A DNA stretch of 23,328 nt from DATDYA01 sp035289165 (GCA_035289165.1 DATDYA010000039.1:1-23328); one strand, 5' to 3'. Positions 6,578 to 14,452 are shown, counted from the first letter of the stretch. Notes: generated from the letters alone by a model not told the origin. Numbers and translations are program-made.

Positions 6578-7525
6578 ATGTCAGAACGAGTATCACGAAT
6601 TTTCGAAAGAGTCGACAAGAAAGACGGACGGACAGAAGCTCTAAAAATAATTTTAGATAATCAAGCCGAAATACTAAGAATACTTCGATCCTTTTTGAAC
6701 CCAACGACTCCCGCGGTGTATGTTGACGAGATATTTCACACTGCCTTGGGGATGGTCCAAGACGTCATTTTAAAAGCTGACGAGGCAAAAGTAAAAGAGT
6801 TTATTCGAAAACCAAGTCTAAGGTTTTTTGTTTATAAAAGAAAAGTGATTGACTCTTTGCGATTAGCTAAAAATAAAGAATATTTTTTAACTCAACGTTT
6901 AGATCAAGTAGAAATAAGTTGTTTTGATAACCAGGAGAGACACTGTGAATTTAGGGAGTTGGTTAAAAAATTTCAAAACATTATTAGACGATTACCAGAT
7001 TCAGACCAACGGATACTTTTAGCAATTTTTGATGCTGTCTTAGACAGAGATGGAGTAAAGAATTTAGAAGAGACACCGGGGTTTTTTAAAAATACAACTG
7101 GTACTAGATATAAAAAAATTATAGCTAAATATAAAGCCACAGGGGAAATTCCTGGTAATTTTCCAGATGATTTACCAACTTTAAGAACAAACATAAAATC
7201 TTTCGATAGCGATGCTGACCACAAAGATAGCCACCGCGTAAGAAAAAAGAAAAAAGAAAGAAAGTCGGGTGAGGCGAAAGAGTTATTGTTATTTTTAGAA
7301 AATTTAGATGCGATACCCAAACAAGATTACGATTATTTACATATAACTAAAAAAGAAGTAAGGGACTACATCTCTTCTCTATTGAAAAGCGGGGATGGAG
7401 AAGCGACGCCAGCCGGTCCTACTTTAAAAGGCGAAAGGAGAAAAAAAAGAATTAGAAAATTTATACGTCTTAAAACCGGGCTTACCCTAAATTTTGTATT
7501 CAGACGAGACAAAAATTATGTCTAA
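6578..7525 (+). CDS. Divergent sigma-factor-like (ECF-type) DNA-binding protein, putative
   Basis: 315 aa from the ATG at 6578, one base after the rsmI stop; this start is preferred over an in-frame TTG at 6557. No family is identified with certainty, but two parts look like an ECF sigma factor. Residues about 20-105 resemble region 2, including FVYKRKVIDSLRLAKN (84-99), where sigma-2 carries its -10-recognition helix. Residues about 127-187 resemble region 4, with a leucine-rich RRLPDSDQRILLAIF helix followed by a helix-turn-helix-like segment ending GTRYKKIIAKYK. The last 90 residues are strongly basic (RVRKKKKERKS, GERRKKRIRKF), fitting nucleic-acid binding. Its codons are more AT-rich than those of rsmI and metG. 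The 3' end overlaps metG by 8 nt. It could also be a translation-linked RNA-binding protein that only resembles a sigma factor. Confidence 0.55.
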   Translation: MSERVSRIFERVDKKDGRTEALKIILDNQAEILRILRSFLNPTTPAVYVDEIFHTALGMVQDVILKADEAKVKEFIRKPSLRFFVYKRKVIDSLRLAKNKEYFLTQRLDQVEISCFDNQERHCEFRELVKKFQNIIRRLPDSDQRILLAIFDAVLDRDGVKNLEETPGFFKNTTGTRYKKIIAKYKATGEIPGNFPDDLPTLRTNIKSFDSDADHKDSHRVRKKKKERKSGEAKELLLFLENLDAIPKQDYDYLHITKKEVRDYISSLLKSGDGEATPAGPTLKGERRKKRIRKFIRLKTGLTLNFVFRRDKNYV

Positions 7526-9053
7526 TAATAAATACTACCTTACCACCGCCATTCCTTACGCTAACGCCGATCCGCACATTGGCTTCGCTTTAGAATTACT
7601 CTATACCGACGTTATGGCTCGCTACCAGAGACTTTTGGGTAAAGAGGTCTATTTTCTAACCGGTACCGACGAACATGGACAAAAAATGTTTAAAACCGCC
7701 AAGGAAAATAACGAGGAAGTCAGTGCCTATGCCGCTAAAAAATCTGCTGAATTTCAGCGTCTCGCTGACCTCTGGAATATTGGCAACAATGATTTTATCC
7801 GCACCACTGAAGAGCGCCACTTGTCACGCGCTCAAAAATTCTGGCAAGCGGCGTTAGCGAGTGAAGACATCTACAAGAAACAATATTCTGGCTTGTATTG
7901 TTATGGTTGCGAAGCCTTTAAAACCGAAAAGGATTTAGTTGACGGAAAATGCCCTGACCACAACCGTGAACCAGAGCTAGTGACTGAAGAAAATTACTTC
8001 TTTCGCTTGTCTAAATACCAAGAGCCTTTAGAATTTTTGTTTGAACAAAATTCAAATTTTGTTTATCCAGACATTCGCTTTAACGAAATGAAAAACATCT
8101 TAAAAAGTGGACTGGAAGACGTAAGTATCTCCCGCGCCAAAGACAAACTACCTTGGGGCATACCGGTTCCGGGTGATGATACCCAAGTAATGTATGTCTG
8201 GTTTGATGCTCTCACCAACTACATCACCGCTTTGGGTTGGGGGAGTAACGACACTAAATTATTTGACAAGTTTTGGCCAGCCAATGCCCATGTTGTTGGC
8301 AAAGAAATTAATCGTTTCCACTCTTTGCTTTGGCCAGCCATGCTCATGAGCGCCGGAGTTGAATTACCCAAACAAATTTGTGTTCATGGCTGGTTAACAT
8401 TAAATGGAAAAAAGATTAGTAAATCTATCGGCAACGTCATTAACCCGATCGAACTGATCGAAACTTATCCGCTTGAGCCAACTCGCTACTTCTTAATGCG
8501 GGAAATCCCTTTTGACAACGACGGTGACTTTACTCATGAAAAATTCAAAGAACGTTACACGGCCGAATTAGCCAACGGCCTTGGCAACTTTACTAGCCGA
8601 GTTTTAACCATGGTCGAAAAATACAGCAATGCTGAAGTGCCCAAAGTAACTGACGTTAGACAGGACCTAATTGATTTCTTAACTAAGGAAATTTGGCCGG
8701 CTTATGTTTTAAACATGGAAAAGTGGCGTTTTGACCTAGCGCTTGAAACGGTCAATAAATTTATCTCTCACTGTGACCAGATTATTTCTGACGAGGAACC
8801 CTGGGCCAAAGCCAAGGCGGGCAATTTAGTCGAGGTACATAATCTTCTTTACCACCTAAGTGAATCGTTAAGACACATCGCGATCATGATCTGGCCAGTG
8901 ATACCAGAAACAGCTGAAAAAATTATTAGCCAACTCGGCCTCGATGTTGCCACTGAATTAGCGAAGCCTTTAAGTGATCTACAACAGTGGGTAGATTTAG
9001 TCGTGGGCAATAAAATTAATAAAGGAGAGGCGTTATTTCCTCGCTTAACTTAA
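7518..9053 (+). CDS. metG: Methionyl-tRNA synthetase
   Basis: Class I synthetase charging both initiator and elongator tRNA-Met. 511 aa from the ATG at 7518, preferred over an upstream in-frame TTG because MSNNKYYLTTAIPYANADPHIG is the normal family start. Class I signatures: HIGF (20-23) and KISKS (299-303). The CP/zinc region has C128-x2-C131 and C145-x2-H148, a single zinc knuckle with a histidine as the fourth ligand. Tryptophan-rich FDALTNYITALGW and the GKEINRFHSLLWPAML helix match the catalytic core. The C-terminus is the alpha-helical anticodon-binding domain. The dimerisation/tRNA-binding (EMAP-like) extension of longer enzymes is absent. Its ATG overlaps the end of the preceding gene by 8 nt, implying coupling. 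Confidence 0.97.
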   Translation: MSNNKYYLTTAIPYANADPHIGFALELLYTDVMARYQRLLGKEVYFLTGTDEHGQKMFKTAKENNEEVSAYAAKKSAEFQRLADLWNIGNNDFIRTTEERHLSRAQKFWQAALASEDIYKKQYSGLYCYGCEAFKTEKDLVDGKCPDHNREPELVTEENYFFRLSKYQEPLEFLFEQNSNFVYPDIRFNEMKNILKSGLEDVSISRAKDKLPWGIPVPGDDTQVMYVWFDALTNYITALGWGSNDTKLFDKFWPANAHVVGKEINRFHSLLWPAMLMSAGVELPKQICVHGWLTLNGKKISKSIGNVINPIELIETYPLEPTRYFLMREIPFDNDGDFTHEKFKERYTAELANGLGNFTSRVLTMVEKYSNAEVPKVTDVRQDLIDFLTKEIWPAYVLNMEKWRFDLALETVNKFISHCDQIISDEEPWAKAKAGNLVEVHNLLYHLSESLRHIAIMIWPVIPETAEKIISQLGLDVATELAKPLSDLQQWVDLVVGNKINKGEALFPRLT

Positions 9054-9059
9054 AACTAT

Positions 9060-9584
9060 ATGTCATTCTTTGACATCGTTCTACTAATCATCATCGGAGC
9101 CTTTGGTTTATTTGGTTTATGGTTTGGCTTAATCCACACCCTGGGTTCGCTAATCGGTACTGTCCTTGGTGCCTACTTAGCCTTTCGGTATTACGAGCCA
9201 GTTGCTAATTGGCTTATGGGAGTCACACACTGGTCACCAAACTTTTCCAAGGTTTTAATTTTCGTCATCGCTTTTTTTATTATTAACCGCGCTGTCGGGC
9301 TGGTTTTCTGGTTAATAGATAAAGTACTTAGCTTAATAACTCGTTTACCATTTGTTAACTCGATTAACCGCTTGCTCGGACTGGTCTTCGGTATTTTAGA
9401 GGGAGCGATCGTTCTTGGTTTAATTTTCTACTTCATCGCCCGTTTTCCAATTAGTGACCGTTTTATGGAAGCCCTCGCTCATTCGGTCGTCGCGCCCTAC
9501 ACCGTAAACATTGCTTCCATACTGTGGCCTTTAATTCCGGAAGCGATCCGTGCCCTCCAAAGCACTGTTAATGGTCTAATGTAA
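9060..9584 (+). CDS. CvpA family membrane protein
   Basis: 174 aa with about four hydrophobic segments: about 4-40 (two closely spaced helices with a glycine pair, as in CvpA: GLWFGLIHTLGSLIGTVLGAYLA), about 60-90, and about 101-125. The N-terminal DIVLLIIIGAFGLFGLWFG and the loop KVLIFVIAFFIINRAVGLVF match the CvpA/colicin V production family. These inner-membrane proteins are linked in other bacteria to envelope and septum maintenance; the biochemical role is unknown. The C-terminal tail after the last helix is short and ends without a protease domain. It sits 6 nt after metG and 2 nt before tatD, as part of one transcript. Confidence 0.82.
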   Translation: MSFFDIVLLIIIGAFGLFGLWFGLIHTLGSLIGTVLGAYLAFRYYEPVANWLMGVTHWSPNFSKVLIFVIAFFIINRAVGLVFWLIDKVLSLITRLPFVNSINRLLGLVFGILEGAIVLGLIFYFIARFPISDRFMEALAHSVVAPYTVNIASILWPLIPEAIRALQSTVNGLM

Positions 9585-9586
9585 TT

Positions 9587-10420
9587 ATGCTCGATACTCA
9601 CTGTCATATCCAGTTTCAAGCGTATAAAGAAGATTACGAAGAAATAATTAAACGCTGTAAAGAAAAAGACATACAAATGAACGCCGTTGGTACTCAAAAA
9701 GATACCAGCCGTCTTGCCGTTGAATTTGCCGAAAAGTATGACAACATTTATGCCACGATCGGACTCCACCCCATCCACGTTTCTTCTTGCGAAGTAGACG
9801 AGGAAGAAATAATTTTTAAATCTCGTGAAGAAGAATTCGATCCGGTATGTTATGGCGAACTGGCGAAATCTAAAAAAGTCATCGGGGTCGGGGAGTGCGG
9901 TTTAGATTTGTATCATATCCCGGAAGATAAAAGACTTGAGGATATTTTAGAAAAACAAAAAGTGGCATTCATCGCGCAATATCATTTCGCCAAAGAGCGC
10001 GACCTGTCTTTAGTTATCCACGTTCGTGATGCGCACGAACAAATGATTGAAATTTTAAAAAGTCTCGCCCCTAAACACCGGGGGGTGGTGCATTGTTACA
10101 CCAGTAATTGGGAAAATGCAAAAAAATACCTTGACCTCGGCCTTCATCTTGGTTTTACTGGCATTGTTACTTTTCCACCGAAGAAAACTGATCCGAAACC
10201 GCAACTCGAATTGTTGGAAGTAATCGAAAAATGTCCTCTTGACCGGATGTTAATCGAGACCGATGCCCCGTATCTCGCCCCTCAGGCCTACCGAGGGCAA
10301 AGGTGCGAACCGTGGATGGTGGAGGAGGTACCAAAAAAAATTGCTGAGATTAAAAAAATAGCTCTGGCCGAAGTTGTTAACCAAGTTGAGAAGAATAGCC
10401 AAAGATTATTTAAAATCTAG
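9587..10420 (+). CDS. TatD family metal-dependent deoxyribonuclease
   Basis: 277 aa with the TIM-barrel amidohydrolase signature: H5-x-H7 in MLDTHCHIQF, E103 in GVGECGLD, H145 in VIHVRDAH, H169 in VVHCYTSN and D226 in IETDAPYL are the metal ligands. TatD proteins are 3'-5' exonucleases on DNA and RNA, linked to DNA repair and fragment clearance. Length is close to the family norm of 255-265. An insert of about 20 residues around EEEIIFKSREEEFDPVCYGEL lies before the glutamate ligand. The gene begins 2 nt after the cvpA-like stop, and a hairpin at 10450-10468 follows it. Confidence 0.93.
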   Translation: MLDTHCHIQFQAYKEDYEEIIKRCKEKDIQMNAVGTQKDTSRLAVEFAEKYDNIYATIGLHPIHVSSCEVDEEEIIFKSREEEFDPVCYGELAKSKKVIGVGECGLDLYHIPEDKRLEDILEKQKVAFIAQYHFAKERDLSLVIHVRDAHEQMIEILKSLAPKHRGVVHCYTSNWENAKKYLDLGLHLGFTGIVTFPPKKTDPKPQLELLEVIEKCPLDRMLIETDAPYLAPQAYRGQRCEPWMVEEVPKKIAEIKKIALAEVVNQVEKNSQRLFKI

Positions 10421-10449
10421 CCCAATTATCCCCATAGAGTATTTTTTAT

Positions 10450-10482
10450 TCCCTTGACGTTCAAGGGATTTTACTGTAAAAT
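10450..10482 (+). promoter_or_regulatory. ATP synthase operon promoter with a palindrome over the -35 box
   Basis: TTGACG (10454-10459), 17 bp, TAAAAT (10477-10482); transcription should start near 10489, about 12 nt before the first ATG. The -35 box lies inside CCCTTGA-CGT-TCAAGGG (10451-10467), extended to 8 bp by T10450/A10468, and ATTTT follows. The same bases can therefore act as a weak terminator hairpin for tatD and as an operator for the ATP synthase promoter. Confidence 0.75.
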
Positions 10483-10500
10483 GTGGGCGTCATATAGATT

Positions 10501-10779
10501 ATGAACCAAGAGGAAAAAAACAAGTCCCGTGAATATTATTTATTCGCTTTCCGGATCATTGGAGACTTTGGTGCCTCGATCGCCATCCCTGTCGTTGTTT
10601 TAGCTATGTTGGGCCAGTATTTAGACAATAAATATGGTACGGGTCCCTGGCTAACTGCTCTCGGTTTTGCCCTGGCCGCCTATATTACTTACCGAATAAT
10701 CCGACGCAAAGCGACTGAATACGGCGAACAATACAAAAAATTAAACGAAAAATGGGACAAACCTACTAAAAAAGACTAA
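10501..10779 (+). CDS. AtpZ/AtpI-like small membrane protein of the ATP synthase operon
   Basis: 92 aa with two transmembrane segments (about 23-41 and 47-65) joined by a short turn YLDNKYGTGPW. This layout, with a conserved aspartate and glycine-proline in the loop, matches the AtpZ / ATPase_gene1 type of proteins encoded at the head of F-ATPase operons. They have been linked to c-ring assembly and to magnesium handling. Both ends are charged and cytoplasmic (MNQEEKNKSREY; a Lys/Glu-rich tail). First gene of the operon, with a leader of about 12 nt and no Shine-Dalgarno sequence; it ends 2 nt before atpB. Confidence 0.8.
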   Translation: MNQEEKNKSREYYLFAFRIIGDFGASIAIPVVVLAMLGQYLDNKYGTGPWLTALGFALAAYITYRIIRRKATEYGEQYKKLNEKWDKPTKKD

Positions 10780-10781
10780 TT

Positions 10782-11570
10782 ATGGAGTTTCATATCCCAA
10801 CTTTAGCGCCAGAAGTGCTGTTTCAAATCGGGAGTCTGCCCGTGACCAACACGATGGTCAACGCCTCGTTGGCCACACTAATTTTCTTAATCCTTGGGAT
10901 AATTGTAAAACGAAACATCCACTTGAAACCTCGCAGTACCCAGAACTTTATTGAATACTTTTTAGAAATTCTCTTTGGATATTTTGATCAAGTAACCGGT
11001 AGTCGCAAGAAGACCTTGAGATTTTTACCCATTGTGGGCTCGGTCTTCTTTTTTATTTTACTCTCCAACTGGCTCGGCCTACTCCCCGGTACCGGTAGTA
11101 TTACCTGGGGACACAACATGCTCCTACGCCCGGCTAACACCGATCTCAATCTAACCGTCGCCATGGCCCTCGTTGCCGTAGTTTCTTCCCACCTCTTCGG
11201 TTTTTTCACTGTCGGACTCTTTACCCATCTCAACAAGTTTATTCAGCTTGGTACTTTGGTTAAAAGCTTTAAAAAGGGTCCGATCGGTGTTTTTACCGCT
11301 GTCATTGAGGTGGCTGTTGGTCTGATCGAGATCGTCTCCGAACTTTCCAAGGTTTTGTCACTATCCCTTCGTCTTTTCGGCAACATTTTTGCGGGCGAAG
11401 TCTTGATTACCGTTATTAGTAGCCTAGTCGGAGTACTAGTACCAACTCCTTTCATGCTTTTAGAACTTTTGGTTGGTCTTATCCAAGCGGCGGTGTTCAC
11501 GATGTTAACTCTCGTCTATCTAACTACCATGTCGAGCGAGCCGCACGGCGCGCACGAAGAAGCCCATTAA
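10782..11570 (+). CDS. atpB: ATP synthase Fo subunit a
   Basis: 262-aa integral membrane subunit forming the ion half-channels against the c-ring. The essential arginine is R197 in LSLRLFGNIFAGE on the penultimate long helix, and the last helices contain LLVGLIQAAVFTMLTLVYL with the conserved Q. The N-terminus (MEFHIPTLAPEVLFQIG) is periplasmic, followed by five or six helices. The C-terminal tail has three histidines and several glutamates (SSEPHGAHEEAH), which is uncommon. Starts 2 nt after the AtpZ-like gene; a 124-nt gap with hairpin-forming sequence separates it from atpE. Confidence 0.96.
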   Translation: MEFHIPTLAPEVLFQIGSLPVTNTMVNASLATLIFLILGIIVKRNIHLKPRSTQNFIEYFLEILFGYFDQVTGSRKKTLRFLPIVGSVFFFILLSNWLGLLPGTGSITWGHNMLLRPANTDLNLTVAMALVAVVSSHLFGFFTVGLFTHLNKFIQLGTLVKSFKKGPIGVFTAVIEVAVGLIEIVSELSKVLSLSLRLFGNIFAGEVLITVISSLVGVLVPTPFMLLELLVGLIQAAVFTMLTLVYLTTMSSEPHGAHEEAH

Positions 11571-11577
11571 AAATTAG

Positions 11578-11609
11578 AGTTGAGCCTGTAAGTAGGCATT
11601 GGTTCAACT
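11578..11609 (+). promoter_or_regulatory. Stem-loop between atpB and atpE
   Basis: AGTTGA (11578-11583) pairs with TCAACT (11604-11609), and inside it GCCT (11584-11587) pairs with AGGC (11594-11597), leaving a 6-nt loop and a 6-nt bulge. A T-rich stretch TTAACTTTTAA follows. The element lies in the unusually long atpB-atpE spacer and may tune the amount of the atpE message by partial termination or by protecting an RNA end. Confidence 0.55.
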
Positions 11610-11683
11610 TTAACTTTTAATCGTGGTAACCGGGTGAGGTAAAATTTTTCCAAAAACAAATCCTGCGCCCAAGTTATCACCAG

Positions 11684-11689
11684 AAAGGT
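11684..11689 (+). promoter_or_regulatory. Shine-Dalgarno sequence of atpE
   Basis: GAAAGG ends about 6 nt before the atpE ATG. It stands out because most other genes of the AT-rich core lack such a sequence, and it fits the need for many c-subunit copies per complex. Confidence 0.6.
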
Positions 11690-11694
11690 AAAAT

Positions 11695-11916
11695 ATGGAT
11701 CACGAATCCATCGTTACTATTGCCAAGGGTATGACCATGGCAATCGGCGGCTTTTTCCCCGCCTTGGCAATCGGCCGCTTGGTCGCTAAAGCCATGGAAT
11801 CTATTGGAAGAAACCCAGAGTCAGCGGACAAATTGTTTGTTCCGATGCTTTTGGGTGCGGCTTTCGCTGAAGCGATCGCCATCTATGCTTTGGTTGTCGT
11901 ATTCACTTTGAAGTAA
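11695..11916 (+). CDS. atpE: ATP synthase Fo subunit c
   Basis: 73-aa hairpin of two transmembrane helices forming the rotor ring. The ion-carrying carboxylate is E59 in AAFAEAIAIYALV on helix 2. The polar loop R39-N40-P41 contacts the F1 stalk. Sodium ligands such as a helix-1 glutamine or a serine/threonine after the glutamate are absent (E59 is followed by AIAI), so proton coupling is more likely. Helix 1 has an altered glycine zipper: the usual GxGxGxG is FPALAIG, and an arginine (R28) sits where E. coli has isoleucine. It has the clearest Shine-Dalgarno sequence of the operon and is flanked by two hairpins, both of which fit high expression of this multi-copy subunit. Confidence 0.95.
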   Translation: MDHESIVTIAKGMTMAIGGFFPALAIGRLVAKAMESIGRNPESADKLFVPMLLGAAFAEAIAIYALVVVFTLK

Positions 11917-11927
11917 ATTTTGAAGCT

Positions 11928-11949
11928 CGGGCCAGTTTTTACTGGCCCG
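11928..11949 (+). other. Strong 9-bp hairpin between atpE and atpF
   Basis: CGGGCCAGT (11928-11936) pairs perfectly with ACTGGCCCG (11941-11949) around a TTTT loop, 11 nt after the atpE stop. No T-run follows (next bases GCCTACTAAG). It looks like a processing or 3'-end-stabilising element inside the operon, raising atpE message relative to the downstream genes, rather than a full terminator. Confidence 0.75.
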
Positions 11950-11962
11950 GCCTACTAAGTTT

Positions 11963-12556
11963 ATGTCACATATATTTAAAGCTATGCAATTAATTGAAAT
12001 CGCTAACGCTTCTCCTGCCCCAGAAGTTGCCGGGGAAAACACCGAAGTGGTCGCAGATACCGGCATTTTCGGATCCTTGGGAATTAATGGGACTTTATTT
12101 ACTTTCCAACTGATCAACTTTGCGGTTGTCGCCGTCATTTTGTGGTATCTCATTTTGAAACCAATAACCAAAAAAATGGGAGAACGAGCCAAGTTGATCG
12201 ACGACAGCATTGAAAACGCTAAAAAAATTGAGAGCAATCTTGCCCACAGTGAACAAAAATACCAAGAAAAGATCGACATGGCCAAAGTTGAAGCTAACCG
12301 TATTTTGGAAAAGGCCAACGCTGAAACTGAAATTGTGACAGCAGAAATGAAAGAAAAAGCTAAGAAAGAAATTAATCTCCTGGTTGAACAGGCTAAGAAG
12401 AATATTAAGCTGGACAAAGACGAAATGGTTTTAGAGGTTAAAAAAGAAATGGCTACGTTGGTCGCCGAGGCTTTGGAAAGAGTGTTGGGTGATAAAATTG
12501 ACGACAAAAAAGACGTAAAACTAATCGAGGAAAGCCTCGCTAAAATTGGCCAATAA
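11963..12556 (+). CDS. atpF: ATP synthase Fo subunit b
   Basis: 197-aa peripheral stalk subunit with one membrane helix (about 46-66, TFQLINFAVVAVILWYLIL), then KPITKKMGERAKLIDDSIENA and a long charged coiled coil up to about residue 165 that reaches F1. The N-terminal part before the helix is about 45 aa, including an Ala/Pro/Glu-rich stretch (ASPAPEVAGENTEVVAD), much longer than the few residues of E. coli b. A second in-frame ATG at 11984 would shorten it by 7 residues; both starts follow a T. One b gene is seen, so the stalk is probably a homodimer. It follows the hairpin at 11928-11949 and is 2 nt from atpH. Confidence 0.93.
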   Translation: MSHIFKAMQLIEIANASPAPEVAGENTEVVADTGIFGSLGINGTLFTFQLINFAVVAVILWYLILKPITKKMGERAKLIDDSIENAKKIESNLAHSEQKYQEKIDMAKVEANRILEKANAETEIVTAEMKEKAKKEINLLVEQAKKNIKLDKDEMVLEVKKEMATLVAEALERVLGDKIDDKKDVKLIEESLAKIGQ

Positions 12557-12558
12557 TT

Positions 12559-12948
12559 ATGCGCGTTTCCCGTAACAAAGAACTGGCAATCGCTCTCTAC
12601 CAAGCGGCCGAAGGATTACACGGCAAGGATCTTGGCATTGTTGTTGCCGACTTTGTAAAAATTTTAGTAAAAGAAGGTCGTTTAAATCAGGTAGAAAACA
12701 TTGTTAACGAACTAACAAAATACACTAAAAAACAAGAGGGGATTACGAGTTTAGAAGTTACCTCCGCTCGACCGTTGTCGAAAAAAATAATTGCTGCGAT
12801 TGAAAAAATCTGGGCTGGTAAAAGTGAACTGACTGAAACGGTAGACGAGTCAATCATCGGCGGAATAATAATCAAAACCGAAGATAAAATCCTTGACGCT
12901 AGTATTATTAGACAAATTAAATCATTAAAAAAATCATTAGAGAAATAA
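12559..12948 (+). CDS. atpH: ATP synthase F1 subunit delta, short form
   Basis: 129 aa, compared with about 175-180 for the usual subunit. The C-terminal signature is intact: LEVTSARPLSKKIIAAIEKI, then DESIIGGIIIKTEDKILDASIIRQIKSLKKSL, which binds the b stalk. The N-terminal six-helix domain, which caps the alpha3beta3 crown, is reduced to about 60 residues (MRVSRNKELAIALYQAAEGL...). Position between atpF and atpA confirms the identity. It begins 2 nt after atpF and ends 10 nt before atpA. Confidence 0.9.
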   Translation: MRVSRNKELAIALYQAAEGLHGKDLGIVVADFVKILVKEGRLNQVENIVNELTKYTKKQEGITSLEVTSARPLSKKIIAAIEKIWAGKSELTETVDESIIGGIIIKTEDKILDASIIRQIKSLKKSLEK

Positions 12949-12958
12949 ATATAAACGT

Positions 12959-14452
12959 ATGTCCATAAATCGCATTGTTGAAGAATTAAGAAAAAATATT
13001 GAATCTTTCGAGAAACAAGTCGAAGTCGAAGAAATTGGCCGTGTCGCTGACGTCGGCGATGGTATTGCCCGTTTGACTGGTTTAACCTCGGCCCAAGCCA
13101 GTGAAATGTTGGAATTCCCGGGTGGCGTTTTTGGCGTTGCTTTAAACCTTGAAGAAGAAACGGTTGGTGCCGTAATACTTGGCGAATACTCTCACATTAA
13201 AGAAGGGGACGTTGTGAAACGTACTGGCCGCATTTTATCTGTACCAGTTGGTGAAGAACTAATCGGTCGTGTTGTTAACTCACTTGGTCAACCAGTTGAT
13301 GGGGGAGCCGAATTAAAAACCAAAAAGTTTTACCCAATTGAAAAGATTGCCCCGGGTGTTATGACCCGCGAGCCAGTTACCCAACCAGTGCAAACTGGTA
13401 TTAAAGCGATCGATGCCATGATCCCAATCGGTCGTGGTCAACGTGAACTTATCATTGGCGACCGCCAGACTGGTAAAACCGCCATTGCGATCGATGCTAT
13501 TATCAACCAAAAAGGCAAAGACATGATCTGTGTCTATGTTGCGATCGGTCAAAAAGAATCCAAAGTAGCCAGAATCGTTGCCAAACTAAAAGAAACCGGC
13601 GCCATGGATTACACCATCGTGGTAATCGCCGGCGCTTCCGACCCTGCCGCTCTGTCATACATTGCCCCTTACGCCGGTGTCGCGATGGCCGAATACTTCA
13701 TGGACCAAGGCAAAGACGTTTTGTGTGTCTATGATGACCTCTCCAAACAAGCCTGGGCTTACCGTGAAATTTCTTTGTTACTCCGCCGCCCACCCGGTCG
13801 TGAGGCTTATCCCGGCGATGTTTTCTATCTCCACTCACGCTTGCTTGAACGCGCTTGCCGAAGAAATAAAGAAGCTGGCGGTGGTTCTATCACCGCCTTG
13901 CCGATTATTGAAACCCAGGCCAGTGACGTGACAGCCTACATTCCAACGAACGTCATTTCCATTACTGATGGTCAGATCTTCCTTGAAACCGATTTATTCT
14001 ACCGTGGTATTCGCCCAGCTTTGAACATTGGTATTTCCGTCTCTCGTGTCGGTGGAGCGGCGCAAATAAAATCCATGAAAAAAGTCGCCGGTAAATTAAA
14101 ACTTTCCATGGCCCAATTCCGTGAACTGGAAGCCTTCGCCCAATTTGCGAGCGATCTCGATCCAGATACCAAAAAACAGATTGATCTTGGTCAGAGATTG
14201 GTGGAAATTCTAAAACAACCGCAATTTCAACCAATGGAAGTAGCCAACCAAGTCGCAGTTATCTACGCTGTAACCAATGGTTTAGCCAACGACATTGAGG
14301 TGTCTAAAATGGCGGAATGGGAAGAAAAATTCCATGCTTTCTTTAACAGCACTAAAAAAGAACTCCTTGGTAAATTAGGAAGCGGGGAGTGGGATGAGAA
14401 CGTCGAAAAAGAATTAAAACAAGCGATTGAAGAATTTAAAAAAAATAAATAA
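12959..14452 (+). CDS. atpA: ATP synthase F1 subunit alpha
   Basis: 497 aa, close to the usual 500-510. The Walker A loop GDRQTGKT is at 167-174, and the non-catalytic nucleotide site of the family is complete. VCVYDDLSKQAWAYREISLLLRRPPGREAYPGDVFYLHSRLLER covers the Walker B region and the interface with beta; the arginine finger lies in ISVSRVGGAAQ. The N-terminal beta-barrel begins after the helix that contacts delta (NRIVEELRKNIESFEKQ). The protein forms the alpha3beta3 hexamer. It is followed 11 nt later by a small membrane protein gene rather than directly by atpG. Confidence 0.97.
   Translation: MSINRIVEELRKNIESFEKQVEVEEIGRVADVGDGIARLTGLTSAQASEMLEFPGGVFGVALNLEEETVGAVILGEYSHIKEGDVVKRTGRILSVPVGEELIGRVVNSLGQPVDGGAELKTKKFYPIEKIAPGVMTREPVTQPVQTGIKAIDAMIPIGRGQRELIIGDRQTGKTAIAIDAIINQKGKDMICVYVAIGQKESKVARIVAKLKETGAMDYTIVVIAGASDPAALSYIAPYAGVAMAEYFMDQGKDVLCVYDDLSKQAWAYREISLLLRRPPGREAYPGDVFYLHSRLLERACRRNKEAGGGSITALPIIETQASDVTAYIPTNVISITDGQIFLETDLFYRGIRPALNIGISVSRVGGAAQIKSMKKVAGKLKLSMAQFRELEAFAQFASDLDPDTKKQIDLGQRLVEILKQPQFQPMEVANQVAVIYAVTNGLANDIEVSKMAEWEEKFHAFFNSTKKELLGKLGSGEWDENVEKELKQAIEEFKKNK

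Noticed and set aside
6973..7320. 115-codon minus-strand frame inside the sigma-like gene
   Set aside because: Mirror of a Lys/Glu-rich region (Phe/Ser-rich), no start signals.
7494..7517. Upstream TTG start for metG
   Set aside because: MSNNKYYLTTAIPY from the ATG at 7518 is the normal N-terminus, and the ATG has the T at -1 seen in all core genes.
11821..12603. 260-codon open frame on the minus strand opposite atpE/atpF
   Set aside because: It is the antisense shadow of the b-subunit coiled coil (Ser/Phe/Leu-rich, no family pattern) and covers two certain genes.
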